Below, piece by piece: positions 52,223-60,627 of a stretch of DNA of 64,000 nucleotides. A program made the translations under genes and the position numbers. Numbering within the stretch: the first letter of the stretch is position 1; the number at the start of each line of letters is the position of its first letter. Where the stretch lies: NCBI GenBank assembly GCA_004555915.1, contig SFJM01000008.1, positions 62,001 through 126,000 of the forward strand. Reading direction: 5' to 3'. Below the pieces are notes generated by a model that was given only the letters and a program-made list of their open reading frames with translations, searched no databases and was not told the origin of the DNA. The DNA is from Clostridiales bacterium. Lineage in GTDB: Bacteria; Bacillota; Clostridia; Oscillospirales; Butyricicoccaceae.

Positions 52223-52973
52223 ATATTCAGCGTACGCATTGCTGTCGGAATACTATGACCGCTTTACCGATGACGTGCCTTACGAACGGTGGGCGGATTT
52301 TTTTGAGCAGATTTTTGCGCAGAAGCAGATAAAACCGGAGGTTATTCTGGATCTGGCCTGTGGAACCGGCTCCATGACCCGCATTCTGGCACAGCGCGGG
52401 TATGATATGATCGGTGCCGACCAGTCTGAGGAAATGCTGATGATGGCACAGCAGGCCTGTATGGACTGCAATCCGGATAAGCCGGTGCTGCTGCTGCATC
52501 AGTCCATGCAGGAGCTGGAGCTGTATGGCGGCATAGATGCCTGTGTCTGCTGTCTCGATTCAGTCAATTATGTGCAGGATCCGTCTGTGCTGCAGGAGGC
52601 ATTCAACCGGGTATTTACCTACCTGACACCGGGCGGGCTGTTTGTTTTTGACATCAATACCCGAAGCAAGCTGGAGCGCATTGACGGGCAGAGCTTTGTC
52701 CGGGAGGATGAGGATGTGTTCTGCGTCTGGCAGTGTGCCATAGAAGAGGATACCCTGTGCCATTATTATTTTGATATTTTTGAGCTGAATGAGGATGATA
52801 CATGGAACCGGTATCCGGAGCACCATGTGGAACGGATTTATGAGCCGGAGCAGCTGGCAGCGATGCTGGAAGAAGCCGGCTTTACAGAAATAGAACAGCG
52901 GGGTGAGCTTTCGGACAATCCGCCCGCTGAAGACGAAGCGCGTATTTTCTTTCTTGCGCGCAAACCATCATAA
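52215..52973 (+). CDS. Class I SAM-dependent methyltransferase
   Basis: A 252-residue methyltransferase with motif I ILDLACGTGSM near residue 44, the acidic ADQSEEML loop near 68 and the CCLDSVNYV segment near 111. It resembles the small YodH/UbiE-like group with no assigned substrate. Its start overlaps the YerC gene and hslO follows 13 bases after it, so the three are co-transcribed. Confidence 0.85.
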   Translation: MSEYSAYALLSEYYDRFTDDVPYERWADFFEQIFAQKQIKPEVILDLACGTGSMTRILAQRGYDMIGADQSEEMLMMAQQACMDCNPDKPVLLLHQSMQELELYGGIDACVCCLDSVNYVQDPSVLQEAFNRVFTYLTPGGLFVFDINTRSKLERIDGQSFVREDEDVFCVWQCAIEEDTLCHYYFDIFELNEDDTWNRYPEHHVERIYEPEQLAAMLEEAGFTEIEQRGELSDNPPAEDEARIFFLARKPS

Positions 52974-52986
52974 ACGAGGAAATACT

Positions 52987-53886
52987 ATGAGTGATACATT
53001 GATTCGAGTGATCTGCCGCAATGCGGAGATCAAATTTACTGCCGTGTGTACCACGGAGCTGGTGGAGCGTGCCCGCCAGATTCATCGTACTCTGCCGCTG
53101 GCAACTGCTGCGTTGGGCAGAACACTTTCTGCCGCATCCATGATGGGACGGGAATTAAAGGATGATAACGGCTCTGTCACGCTGCAGATCAAGGGCAACG
53201 GACCGTTGGGTACCATTACCGCAGTGGGTGACTGTGACGGCTGTGTGCGCGGCTATCTGCAGAATCCGGCAGCGGAACTGCCGCTGAAGCCCAATGGACA
53301 TCTGGATGTGGGCAGCGGCGTGGGAGCCGGTTATCTGATGGTCATCAAGGATATCGGTGTGGGTGAACCGTTTACCGGTACAACGGCGTTGCACAACGGA
53401 GAAATTGCTGAGGATATTACCAGATATTTTGCCGAGAGCGAACAGATTCCGTCTGCTGTGGCACTGGGCGTACTGGTGGATACCGACCAGCATGTGAAAC
53501 AGGCTGGCGGCTATATGGTCCAGCTGATGCCGGGAGCAACCGATGAGGACATTACCCGCCTGGAGCAGAACATTGCAGCAGCAGGCGCGTTTACAACCAT
53601 GCTGGAAAAGGGCATGCGCCTGGAAGATATTGCGCGTACCGTACTGGATGGCTTTGAGCTGGAGTTCCTGGAAAGTACGCCGATTGCCTATCGCTGCGGC
53701 TGCAGCCATGCCAAGGTGACCCGCGCACTCATCAGCCTGGGCAGGGAAGAGCTGACCCGTCTGCGTGATGAGGAAGACGGCATTGAAGTGACCTGCCAGT
53801 TCTGTGACAAAATCTATAAGCTGTCGAAGGAGGATATTGATGTCCTGCTGATTGCAGCATCAGGCGACAGTGAAACAGCCGAATAA
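52987..53886 (+). CDS. hslO: Hsp33 redox-activated chaperone
   Basis: A 299-residue Hsp33, a holdase that is switched on by oxidation. The C-terminal redox switch is present as CGCSHAK near residue 238 and CQFCDK near 270, four cysteines that bind zinc when reduced. The start at 52987 begins MSDTLIRV and follows a short GAGGAAA site; the frame is open further upstream but overlaps the methyltransferase. It would protect this anaerobe during oxidative shock. Confidence 0.93.
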   Translation: MSDTLIRVICRNAEIKFTAVCTTELVERARQIHRTLPLATAALGRTLSAASMMGRELKDDNGSVTLQIKGNGPLGTITAVGDCDGCVRGYLQNPAAELPLKPNGHLDVGSGVGAGYLMVIKDIGVGEPFTGTTALHNGEIAEDITRYFAESEQIPSAVALGVLVDTDQHVKQAGGYMVQLMPGATDEDITRLEQNIAAAGAFTTMLEKGMRLEDIARTVLDGFELEFLESTPIAYRCGCSHAKVTRALISLGREELTRLRDEEDGIEVTCQFCDKIYKLSKEDIDVLLIAASGDSETAE

Positions 53887-53956
53887 TTGGTTTTTTCGGC
53901 AGATTTTGACACGAAAAAGAACATTGGAAAAAATTCAAACTTTTTGAAAAAAAGTG

Positions 53957-53985
53957 TTGACAAAACCGGCCCTGTCGACTATACT
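53957..53985 (+). promoter_or_regulatory. Promoter of the first tRNA pair
   Basis: TTGACA (53957-53962), a 17-base spacer and TATACT (53980-53985), 21 bases before tRNA-Val. Confidence 0.85.
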
Positions 53986-54006
53986 ATAATAGTCGCTGGA
54001 CGGTAC

Positions 54007-54082
54007 GGAAGTTTAGCTCAGCTGGGAGAGCATCTGCCTTACAAGCAGAGGGTCACAGGTTCGAGCCCTGTAACTTCCACCA
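54007..54082 (+). tRNA. tRNA-Val (anticodon TAC)
   Basis: Acceptor GGAAGTT pairs with AACTTCC, the anticodon loop is CTTACAA, the T loop has GGTTCGAGCC, and CCA is encoded. Confidence 0.95.
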
Positions 54083-54085
54083 TTT

Positions 54086-54162
54086 GGCCCAGTAGTTCAG
54101 TTGGTTAGAACGCCAGCCTGTCACGCTGGAGGTCGTCGGTTCGAGCCCGATCTGGGTCGCCA
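54086..54162 (+). tRNA. tRNA-Asp (anticodon GTC)
   Basis: Acceptor GGCCCAG pairs with CTGGGTC, the anticodon loop is CTGTCAC, discriminator G and an encoded CCA. It is a potential substrate of the Tgt/QueA pathway encoded at 9253-11431. Confidence 0.95.
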
Positions 54163-54233
54163 GCAACTTCTCTTGATTCATCGTCTTCGGACGGTGGATC
54201 AGGAAAAAGTTTTCTAAAAGATGAAAAAAGTTC

Positions 54234-54262
54234 TTGACAAACAAAGAACTGAGTGCTATAAT
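54234..54262 (+). promoter_or_regulatory. Promoter of the second tRNA group
   Basis: TTGACA (54234-54239), a 17-base spacer and perfect TATAAT (54257-54262), 29 bases before tRNA-Phe. Confidence 0.88.
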
Positions 54263-54291
54263 AAATAGCGTCGTCTGACGGAAAACAACTT

Positions 54292-54367
54292 GCCTCTGTA
54301 GCTCAGTTGGTAGAGCAGGGGACTGAAAATCCCCGTGTCGGTGGTTCGATTCCGCCCGGAGGCACCA
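54292..54367 (+). tRNA. tRNA-Phe (anticodon GAA)
   Basis: Acceptor GCCTCTG pairs with CGGAGGC, the anticodon loop is CTGAAAA, and CCA is encoded. Confidence 0.95.
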
Positions 54368-54373
54368 CAATTT

Positions 54374-54449
54374 GCGGATGTAGCTCATCTGGTAGAGCGC
54401 CACCTTGCCAAGGTGGAGGTAGCGAGTTCGAGCCTCGTCATCCGCTCCA
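54374..54449 (+). tRNA. tRNA-Gly (anticodon GCC)
   Basis: Acceptor GCGGATG pairs with CATCCGC, the anticodon loop is TTGCCAA, and CCA is encoded. Confidence 0.95.
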
Positions 54450-54452
54450 TAT

Positions 54453-54526
54453 GGTGCCATAGCCAAGCGGTAAGGCAGTGGACTGCAACTCCTTGATCCC
54501 CAGTTCGATTCTGGGTGGCACCTCCA
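54453..54526 (+). tRNA. tRNA-Cys (anticodon GCA)
   Basis: Acceptor GGTGCCA pairs with TGGCACC, the anticodon loop is CTGCAAC, and CCA is encoded. It is the last tRNA before the unusual zinc-ribbon/AAA+ gene set. Confidence 0.95.
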
Positions 54527-54531
54527 AGTGA

Positions 54532-54567
54532 AACGGATATAATCCTGATGGATTGTATCCGTTTTTT
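54532..54567 (+). terminator. Terminator of the tRNA cluster
   Basis: An AACGGATA/TATCCGTT stem (54532-54539 with 54555-54562) with further AATCC/GGATT pairing inside, followed by a T-run. Confidence 0.9.
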
Positions 54568-54767
54568 GTTGTCTGCAGAATTTTCTTTGATTACAGATAC
54601 CACCATAAAATGATTTTAGCCCTCCATGGAAGTAATGGATCATTCTTTGACAGGAGCAGATCGGCCTGTACTGAAACAAAGATCGCAATATGGGATGGAT
54701 TTTTGGTAAAAATGCTGTCAGAAAAGCAATAACAATGGTATTTATAGTAGAATTACGCAAAAAAAGG

Positions 54768-54776
54768 TGGTATAAT
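54768..54776 (+). promoter_or_regulatory. Extended -10 promoter of the zinc-ribbon/AAA+ gene set
   Basis: TGGTATAAT, an extended -10 box, lies about 95 bases before the M48 gene with no clear -35 box. Apart from this I see nothing in the 300 bases after the tRNA terminator. Confidence 0.6.
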
Positions 54777-54869
54777 TTAACGTATATCTGGAAATGTACG
54801 GAAATAGGTACATCCGCAGGGAGATGCAATCCATCAGATCAAGGGAGCAGTCGTTGAGGAGGAAGGGAT

Positions 54870-56075
54870 ATGTATTTAGTTGACTTTTTTCAGAGAATGA
54901 TGCGCAGATCCAATATTCCGGTTATTATTTATCTGGTTTTGAATGTATGCATCATTGCTTTTACCGTTACAGTGATGCTGGCCGGTACCATGCCTGCCTG
55001 GGCAGGATTCCTGGTTGGCATTGTTGTGTACGTGATTTCACTCGCAATTGCGCTGTCACCGATTGGTGAGGCAATTTTGAGATTCCAGACCGGCTGTAAA
55101 GTCATCAAACGCCAGGATCAGCTGGATTTTCTCAGTCCGCTTTTTCAGGAGGTTTATGCAAAGGCGAAAATGAAGGATGCCAGCATTTCCGATCAGGTTC
55201 AGCTGTATATCAATGATGATGCGGCACCCAATGCATTTGCTACCGGACGCAAGACCATCTGCGTGACAGAGGGACTGCTTCGTATGCCGCCGGAACAGAT
55301 TAAAGCAACACTGGCGCATGAATTCGGACATCTGGCCCATAAGGATACGGACCTGATCCTGCTTGTTTCAGTGGGCAATATGATTGTCAGCGGCATTATT
55401 GTCTGCATTCGTGTGGCAATTGAGCTGATGCATCTGATTTTCTGTATCATGATGATGTTTGTCGGCGGAGAAGAGGGCGCCATTGGCATTCTGCTCAGTT
55501 CCCTGTACCGCCTGATGGTAACAGCAACCGTATCCGGCCTGACTTGGCTGTGGACCAAGCTTGGCGTGTTGCTGGTAATGAAATCCAGCCGGGATAATGA
55601 ATATGAGGCGGATGAATTCGCATTCCAGCTGGGATATGGCCAGCAGCTGATTCTGATGCTGCATGCCCTGGGTGGAAATGCGCAGAATACCGGCCTGTTT
55701 GCCAACCTTGCCAGCAGCCATCCGGCAACCAGTGACAGAATCGCACGTATCCAGAGCCTGCAGAACGCGAACATCATGGGATATACTCCACCGGCACCCA
55801 CGCCGGCACCGGCAGCGTCCATCAACCTGAACCAGCCGGTTTCCATTTATGTGCCGGATTCGGATGACAATACCCGTCCGGCATCCCCCATACCGGCAGC
55901 TGCCATGGTTGGCAGGCAGAAAAAGACACGTACCATCCTGACACAGGCTGAACCGGATGCAGGCAGACAGCCGGAACATCAGAGCTTCAGACCGGTTTAT
56001 TGCATCCATTGCGGAAAAAAGCTGGAAATGGACAGCAATTTCTGTATGTTCTGCGGCGCACGTGTTGAGGATTAA
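54870..56075 (+). CDS. M48 family membrane metalloprotease (HtpX-like) with C-terminal zinc ribbon
   Basis: A 401-residue protease. Two membrane segments (about residues 17-38 and 43-66) precede the M48 domain with the zinc motif HEFGH at 150-154 and the third ligand in NEYEADEF near 246; further hydrophobic segments are at about 164-200 and 208-236. After a Pro/Ala-rich linker (about 305-375) a Cys4 ribbon, CIHCG...CMFCG, ends the protein; this ribbon is unusual for HtpX. HtpX-type proteases degrade misfolded membrane proteins. The ATG follows GAGGAGGAAGG. It opens the co-directional gene set that runs to the window edge, which suggests a role beyond ordinary HtpX. Confidence 0.85.
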   Translation: MYLVDFFQRMMRRSNIPVIIYLVLNVCIIAFTVTVMLAGTMPAWAGFLVGIVVYVISLAIALSPIGEAILRFQTGCKVIKRQDQLDFLSPLFQEVYAKAKMKDASISDQVQLYINDDAAPNAFATGRKTICVTEGLLRMPPEQIKATLAHEFGHLAHKDTDLILLVSVGNMIVSGIIVCIRVAIELMHLIFCIMMMFVGGEEGAIGILLSSLYRLMVTATVSGLTWLWTKLGVLLVMKSSRDNEYEADEFAFQLGYGQQLILMLHALGGNAQNTGLFANLASSHPATSDRIARIQSLQNANIMGYTPPAPTPAPAASINLNQPVSIYVPDSDDNTRPASPIPAAAMVGRQKKTRTILTQAEPDAGRQPEHQSFRPVYCIHCGKKLEMDSNFCMFCGARVED

Positions 56076-56135
56076 CCGTTCGGAACATAGGGATACCCGT
56101 CAGGGCCGCAGGATGGAGTCAGTGAGGAGCGCTTC

Positions 56136-57119
56136 ATGGAACAAGATATCGTTTGCAAGCATACACAATTCAATATGGAGCATCCCTGCGTCCGATGCCG
56201 CTTCAGGAAGGAAAGGATATTGTTTTTCTCCCGACAGCATTATCAGGCGTGGCTGGAAAATACGGAGCTTCCCGATGGTAAACAATGGCAGCAAAAGGAT
56301 GATCTTGTGAACATTCGGCAGGAGCTTGCCAGCCTGCGGGAAGAGTTGGAACAGGCCAGGGAACAGCAGGAACAGCTGAAACAGGAGCTGCTGCAGCTTC
56401 GGCAGCGTGTGGAGGACAGGGAAGCATCCGAAAAGCAGGCTGCGGCAGAAAAGCAGCCTGAAGCAGCAGCTTCTCCTTCATCCGGACGGCCGGAACCCGG
56501 TGAAACCATTGCGGACAGTTGGGAACAGATTTTTGAAGCCATTGATTATGGCACCTATACCTTCCGGTATAAAATCGGTGATACCAAGCTGATTGACCTG
56601 GGCTCTGAGGGCGTGATTGCCATGCAGATTGCAGCCTTCCATGAGGATGACATGGCATATGATTCCGGAAAAGCTGCGATTACATGGATCGGGAAGCAGC
56701 TGCTTCGAACCCGTCAGCCAATGGCGGCAGGGTCAGCCGATACGGATGGCTGGGGCAGCAGTGATTTGCGGAAATATCTGCATTATGATATCCTGCCGCA
56801 GCTGCCGGAGAGGATACAGCATCGGCTGAAGCCGGTTGTCAAACGGCATAAAATCGGCTGGAGACAGCAGGAGGAAACCATAGATACCCTGTGGCTGCCG
56901 GATCGGGAGGAGGTTCTGGGAGAAAACTGCCGGTATAGACAGCTGTTTTATTCAGACGCCGCCCGGGCAAAGACTCTGGCAGGAGAGGAGGAGGCTGTCA
57001 CGTGGTGGCTGCGGTGCTCCGTCAGCAGTGATATCTATAGCTTCATTGACAGGGACGGATATGCACTCAACGGTGCAGCAGCCAATGCAAACGGTGTAGC
57101 ACTTTGCTTTTGTACATAA
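56136..57119 (+). CDS. Coiled-coil protein with N-terminal Cys/His cluster and DUF6273-like C-terminal domain
   Basis: A 327-residue protein in three parts. An N-terminal cluster (Cys7, His9, Cys18, Cys21) could bind zinc. A coiled coil (about residues 58-100) is rich in Glu, Gln and Leu heptads. The C-terminal part (about 135-327) has WGSSDLRKYL and WWLRCSVSSDIYSFIDRDG motifs that recall DUF6273, a domain of unknown function common in gut Firmicutes. It has no signal or membrane segment and is probably cytosolic. It starts 60 bases after the protease gene, with a GAGGAG site close ahead. I know of no function. Confidence 0.65.
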   Translation: MEQDIVCKHTQFNMEHPCVRCRFRKERILFFSRQHYQAWLENTELPDGKQWQQKDDLVNIRQELASLREELEQAREQQEQLKQELLQLRQRVEDREASEKQAAAEKQPEAAASPSSGRPEPGETIADSWEQIFEAIDYGTYTFRYKIGDTKLIDLGSEGVIAMQIAAFHEDDMAYDSGKAAITWIGKQLLRTRQPMAAGSADTDGWGSSDLRKYLHYDILPQLPERIQHRLKPVVKRHKIGWRQQEETIDTLWLPDREEVLGENCRYRQLFYSDAARAKTLAGEEEAVTWWLRCSVSSDIYSFIDRDGYALNGAAANANGVALCFCT

Positions 57120-57134
57120 AGAGGAGAGAAGACA

Positions 57135-57836
57135 ATGCAGTATACATGCAGGATATGCGGCAGGAACGCGGTACAGCATGAGGGTGATATCTGTGCGGCG
57201 TGTATGGCGGCAGAGCATCCGGCACCGCAGAGAAAGCGGACAAGCAGAAAGATTCTGCTGGATACAGAGGCAGTGGACAACCAGCTGCCGGAAGAAGCGC
57301 TTGCAGAGCAGCCGGTATATGAAGAACCATTGCCAGCGGACGAGGAGGAACCGGCAGATGAATCGGCAGACAGGAACCAACCGGTTACCCATGGCGTGAT
57401 TCACAATGTCACCAGGGAGGAGCTGGATCAGTCGGTACCGGTGCGCTGGCTGCGGTCATTCTTCCGGGGCGTGCCATATTCCTTCAGCGATACGGCCACG
57501 CTGTTTCAGGTATTTCCCAGTGATAACGGCAATGCTCTGAATGAAATGGGAAATGCATTCGATCAGGTGATCGTCTATGGCAAAATCAGCCCGGCAGCCA
57601 TTGCGGAAAGCAGTGATGTGGAGATTTACGGTTATCGGGATGCGGATAACAATGTGATTGTCAGCAGCATCCGCAGCAAGGCCAGCGGAGCCATTGCGGA
57701 GCCTCGCGGCATGCTTCGGGCAGGAGTTGTCCGGGGCGTGACGGTTGCCGCATTTGCTGCGGTTCTCGGTGTACTGTTTGTGTGCGGTTCCGCTATTTCC
57801 AGTGCTCTTTCCACTATTTTTGGCACAGGAAAATAA
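57135..57836 (+). CDS. Zinc-ribbon protein with C-terminal membrane anchor
   Basis: A 233-residue protein. It begins with a Cys4 ribbon (CRICG...CAAC, residues 5-23), continues with an acidic Pro/Glu-rich linker (about 25-85) and a folded middle of about 110 residues, and ends with a hydrophobic, Ala/Val-rich segment (about 200-225), so the bulk would face the cytosol as a tail-anchored protein. GAGGAGAG precedes the ATG, 15 bases after the previous stop. I do not recognise the middle domain. It fits the pattern of the neighbouring ribbon-bearing membrane proteins. Confidence 0.6.
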   Translation: MQYTCRICGRNAVQHEGDICAACMAAEHPAPQRKRTSRKILLDTEAVDNQLPEEALAEQPVYEEPLPADEEEPADESADRNQPVTHGVIHNVTREELDQSVPVRWLRSFFRGVPYSFSDTATLFQVFPSDNGNALNEMGNAFDQVIVYGKISPAAIAESSDVEIYGYRDADNNVIVSSIRSKASGAIAEPRGMLRAGVVRGVTVAAFAAVLGVLFVCGSAISSALSTIFGTGK

Positions 57837-57949
57837 CAATGCTGGTGTAACAGCAAAAGCATATATCGTTTACAATAGCCTGATATCCAGCCGGCAGCAA
57901 ACGGATATACAGGCATAAAGATCATACATCAAAGGAAGAAGGGAAATTC

Positions 57950-59704
57950 ATGGCAGATGAAAGACTGATTCACTATGCCGATCTGAGAACCATCGAGCGC
58001 AATTTGCAGTCGATTGGCGGAGATTTGCAGTCGATTGACGGCAATTTAAAGACACTGGACAACGATGTGGGAACCGTCAATAGCAATGTAAAGGTTGTCT
58101 ATGATGAGCTGGGTTCCCTGGCACAGCAGTTTCATGACTTTGTTCTTGCGCAGAATGCAGCCAATAACCTGAATGAAGCAAAGGCGGATCTGATTACAGT
58201 CCGGCAGGAGCTGGAGAAACATTTCGGACATTATGATATCGTGCGCCGAACCACAACCGGCATCCTGCAGGCAAATGATCTGGGTATTGTACGGCAGGAT
58301 ACCATCAGTACCGCGACAGAGGAACTGATGATTTCCGCACCACGGTACTGGCTGGCTCCATGCCTGGTGGCACTGGCTGCATGGATCAGCGATCAGCCGG
58401 AGCTGTCAGAAAAAGCTGTACGGGAGGCAATCCGGCGCAATGATGAAAAAACCTCGCTGTTTTTTGCCCTGATCTGCCGGCGTGCCGACAGAAAACAGGC
58501 CTGCCTGAAGTGGACCCAGCGGTATCTGGCCAATCAGGACGAAGAAAATCTGGACCGCAATGCCATTATTATTCTGGATGCGTTTGCCAGCGGCCTGTTG
58601 GGCTCGGATTCCGAGGGTGTTGTTTCGCGGCAGATGGGAGAATGGATGGATCATCTGTCTGAACAGCCGGGCTTTACAGAACAGCAGACCCAGCAGTGGT
58701 CGGATGCCATCAATCTGAAGCGCAAGCCGCTGCAGGATGATTCCTACACCTATCTGAGGAAATACAGCAAGACCTGGCCGGTATTGCAGGACATTCTGGA
58801 GGGTGCCAATCTGCATGCGGATATTCTGGCATATTTCCAGGGGATTTTCGATCAGGAAGCATCGACAGAAACCCTGAAGGAACAGCTGGACGGTATTTTG
58901 GACAGCCTGGTAACGGATTTTGACGATGAGGAGCTTCCACTGAGAAAACGGGAACGTGAGGATGAGCTGATTGTGCAGTATCGCGGCGATAAAGCCCGTG
59001 CACAGCATGATATGGCAATTGAACAGACTGCTTTTGAGGAGCAGAAGGATTTTACCCAGCTGCTTACCGATGCAGCCATGAAGCCGGAAAGCTCCCATGC
59101 CAGTGCTTCCACACAAAAGTTTGCCATTGCACTGTCCAAGGAATGGATTTCAGATGCATATGACGATGTGGTGGCACAGAACCGCATGAAGATTCCAAAT
59201 GAGATTGAAATTAATGTGGATACCTTCAACGACAAAACCACAGACGGACAGGATGAAAATGAAATTGTTGGCAGATTTAACCGCCAGATTGATACGGAAA
59301 AGGCGAATGCACTGGCGCAGGTGGTTCTGTCCGGCTTTGACAAGTTCTGTCTGGTAGGCGGTGCGGCGATTGCGGCGATTGGACTGGTGATGGCGATTGC
59401 AGGCAGCATATTGCTGGGTATCATTGCTGTCATTGCCGGTGTGGCAATGATCCTGAATTATTTTTCCAAGAAGAAAAAGGTTGAGACAACCCGTCAGAAC
59501 ATTGAGTCCCAGTTTGAGAACAAGCGCAACGGTGGTATCCAGATTATCCGTGCCCTGCTGGCAGAAATTGTGGATTTTCGTACTGAATTTGCGCAAAAGG
59601 ATGGAGAAAGTGAAAAGGTCACTGCATTCCTGGAGCAGATTACCCCGGATCAGTATGTAAGAAAGCTTGCAGACTCCAACCGGCGGATCAGAGTCAACCG
59701 ATAA
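57950..59704 (+). CDS. Large coiled-coil protein with two C-terminal membrane helices
   Basis: A 584-residue protein of unknown family. Residues 10-60 form heptad-like repeats (LQSIGGDLQSIDGNLKTLD) of a coiled coil. A helical middle (about 100-450) has Trp- and Asp/Glu-rich stretches. A hydrophobic hairpin at about 465-507 with a Lys-rich exit (SKKKK) could insert in the membrane, and a final helical region (about 510-584) returns to the cytosol. The layout of long helices and a membrane hairpin recalls membrane-remodelling or scaffold proteins, but no GTPase motif is seen. AAGGAAGAAGGGAAA precedes the ATG. Confidence 0.6.
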   Translation: MADERLIHYADLRTIERNLQSIGGDLQSIDGNLKTLDNDVGTVNSNVKVVYDELGSLAQQFHDFVLAQNAANNLNEAKADLITVRQELEKHFGHYDIVRRTTTGILQANDLGIVRQDTISTATEELMISAPRYWLAPCLVALAAWISDQPELSEKAVREAIRRNDEKTSLFFALICRRADRKQACLKWTQRYLANQDEENLDRNAIIILDAFASGLLGSDSEGVVSRQMGEWMDHLSEQPGFTEQQTQQWSDAINLKRKPLQDDSYTYLRKYSKTWPVLQDILEGANLHADILAYFQGIFDQEASTETLKEQLDGILDSLVTDFDDEELPLRKREREDELIVQYRGDKARAQHDMAIEQTAFEEQKDFTQLLTDAAMKPESSHASASTQKFAIALSKEWISDAYDDVVAQNRMKIPNEIEINVDTFNDKTTDGQDENEIVGRFNRQIDTEKANALAQVVLSGFDKFCLVGGAAIAAIGLVMAIAGSILLGIIAVIAGVAMILNYFSKKKKVETTRQNIESQFENKRNGGIQIIRALLAEIVDFRTEFAQKDGESEKVTAFLEQITPDQYVRKLADSNRRIRVNR

Positions 59705-59724
59705 CGGACGGAGGAGAATGAGCT

Positions 59725-60162
59725 ATGAATGCGAAATCAAAAGCGGATTTTATCAATGCTGTTGCAGGCGGAGGAAAAATTCCCTGTCCGAACTGTAACG
59801 CCCTGAATGATGTGGATTCCAAATTCTGCATTACCTGTGGTACCAAGCTTGTACGGCCGGAGCCGAAGCCGGAAGCTGACCTGCCATTTCCAAAGGTGGA
59901 ACAGACGCCTCCTGCTCAGAAGCCGCAGGCTGACCTGCCGTTCCGGAAGGTGGAACAGCCTGTGGAGCCGGTGCAGGCAGAAGCGCCACAGAAGAAAGAG
60001 GTTCCGTTCCAGACTATTTCGGATGCAAAACAGGTGCCTGAAACAAAGCAGGAGGTTCTCTATGGGGCGTATGTAGAGCCAAAGAGTGTGTTTGCGGAAG
60101 GACTGCCGGAATGGAGCATTGAGCCGCCGCAGGTTGTGGTAAGGAGGAAACGATACAGATGA
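59725..60162 (+). CDS. Zinc-ribbon protein with proline-rich repeated motif
   Basis: A 145-residue protein. A Cys4 ribbon, CPNCN...CITCG, is at residues 21-38. The rest is low-complexity and Pro/Glu/Lys-rich with two close copies of the decapeptide ADLPFPKVEQ (about residues 52 and 72) and a third degenerate VPFQTI unit (about 92). Such repeats often serve as short binding motifs for a partner. It overlaps the next gene by 4 bases (ATGA), suggesting that the two products act together. No function is known to me. Confidence 0.6.
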   Translation: MNAKSKADFINAVAGGGKIPCPNCNALNDVDSKFCITCGTKLVRPEPKPEADLPFPKVEQTPPAQKPQADLPFRKVEQPVEPVQAEAPQKKEVPFQTISDAKQVPETKQEVLYGAYVEPKSVFAEGLPEWSIEPPQVVVRRKRYR

Positions 60163-60608
60163 TAGCAGCACCGCATACCTATGCAGAATGGGTCAGGGTT
60201 CTGGATTTGTTTCAGTCCAAATCCAACGATGAGAATGTGCTGCAGGCCATGCGGCAGGGCACAATTGAATGGCAGACCGGCGTGGCAGAGCGTTTTGCCA
60301 GGCGGCTGATTGACGCGGTCAATGTCCGCATCAATGCAGCTACAGATAAATTCCAGCGGGATTTATCCCATGCCCATGGACAGGAAGGGGCAATCATCCA
60401 GGCTCTGCTGTCACTGAGAAAGGAGCTGTCCTTTCTGGCAAAGGCAATCAACCTTCCGGCACTTCCCGCAAAGGACCGGAACCATTATCTGGATCTGGTT
60501 GTCAGGAAGGCGGATGAAATACAGAAGGCTTTGGAGGATTCTGCACGGCGGGATCATACCGGAAGGCTTGCCAGCATTGTCCGAAACCATAAGGTGAACC
60601 GATTATAA
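60159..60608 (+). CDS. Small helical protein of unknown function
   Basis: A 149-residue, soluble, mostly helical protein with no cysteines, signal or membrane segment and no motif that I recognise. It is translationally coupled to the ribbon protein before it and lies 19 bases ahead of the AAA+ ATPase gene, so it may be an adaptor or substrate of that ATPase. It appears to be a real gene because of tight packing and a full-length helical pattern with charged and hydrophobic residues alternating throughout. Confidence 0.6.
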   Translation: MIAAPHTYAEWVRVLDLFQSKSNDENVLQAMRQGTIEWQTGVAERFARRLIDAVNVRINAATDKFQRDLSHAHGQEGAIIQALLSLRKELSFLAKAINLPALPAKDRNHYLDLVVRKADEIQKALEDSARRDHTGRLASIVRNHKVNRL

Positions 60609-60627
60609 CAAATACGAGGAAGTTAGC

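Noticed and set aside
54053..54829. 258-codon minus-strand frame
   Set aside because: It reads through four tRNA genes, which explains the open frame.
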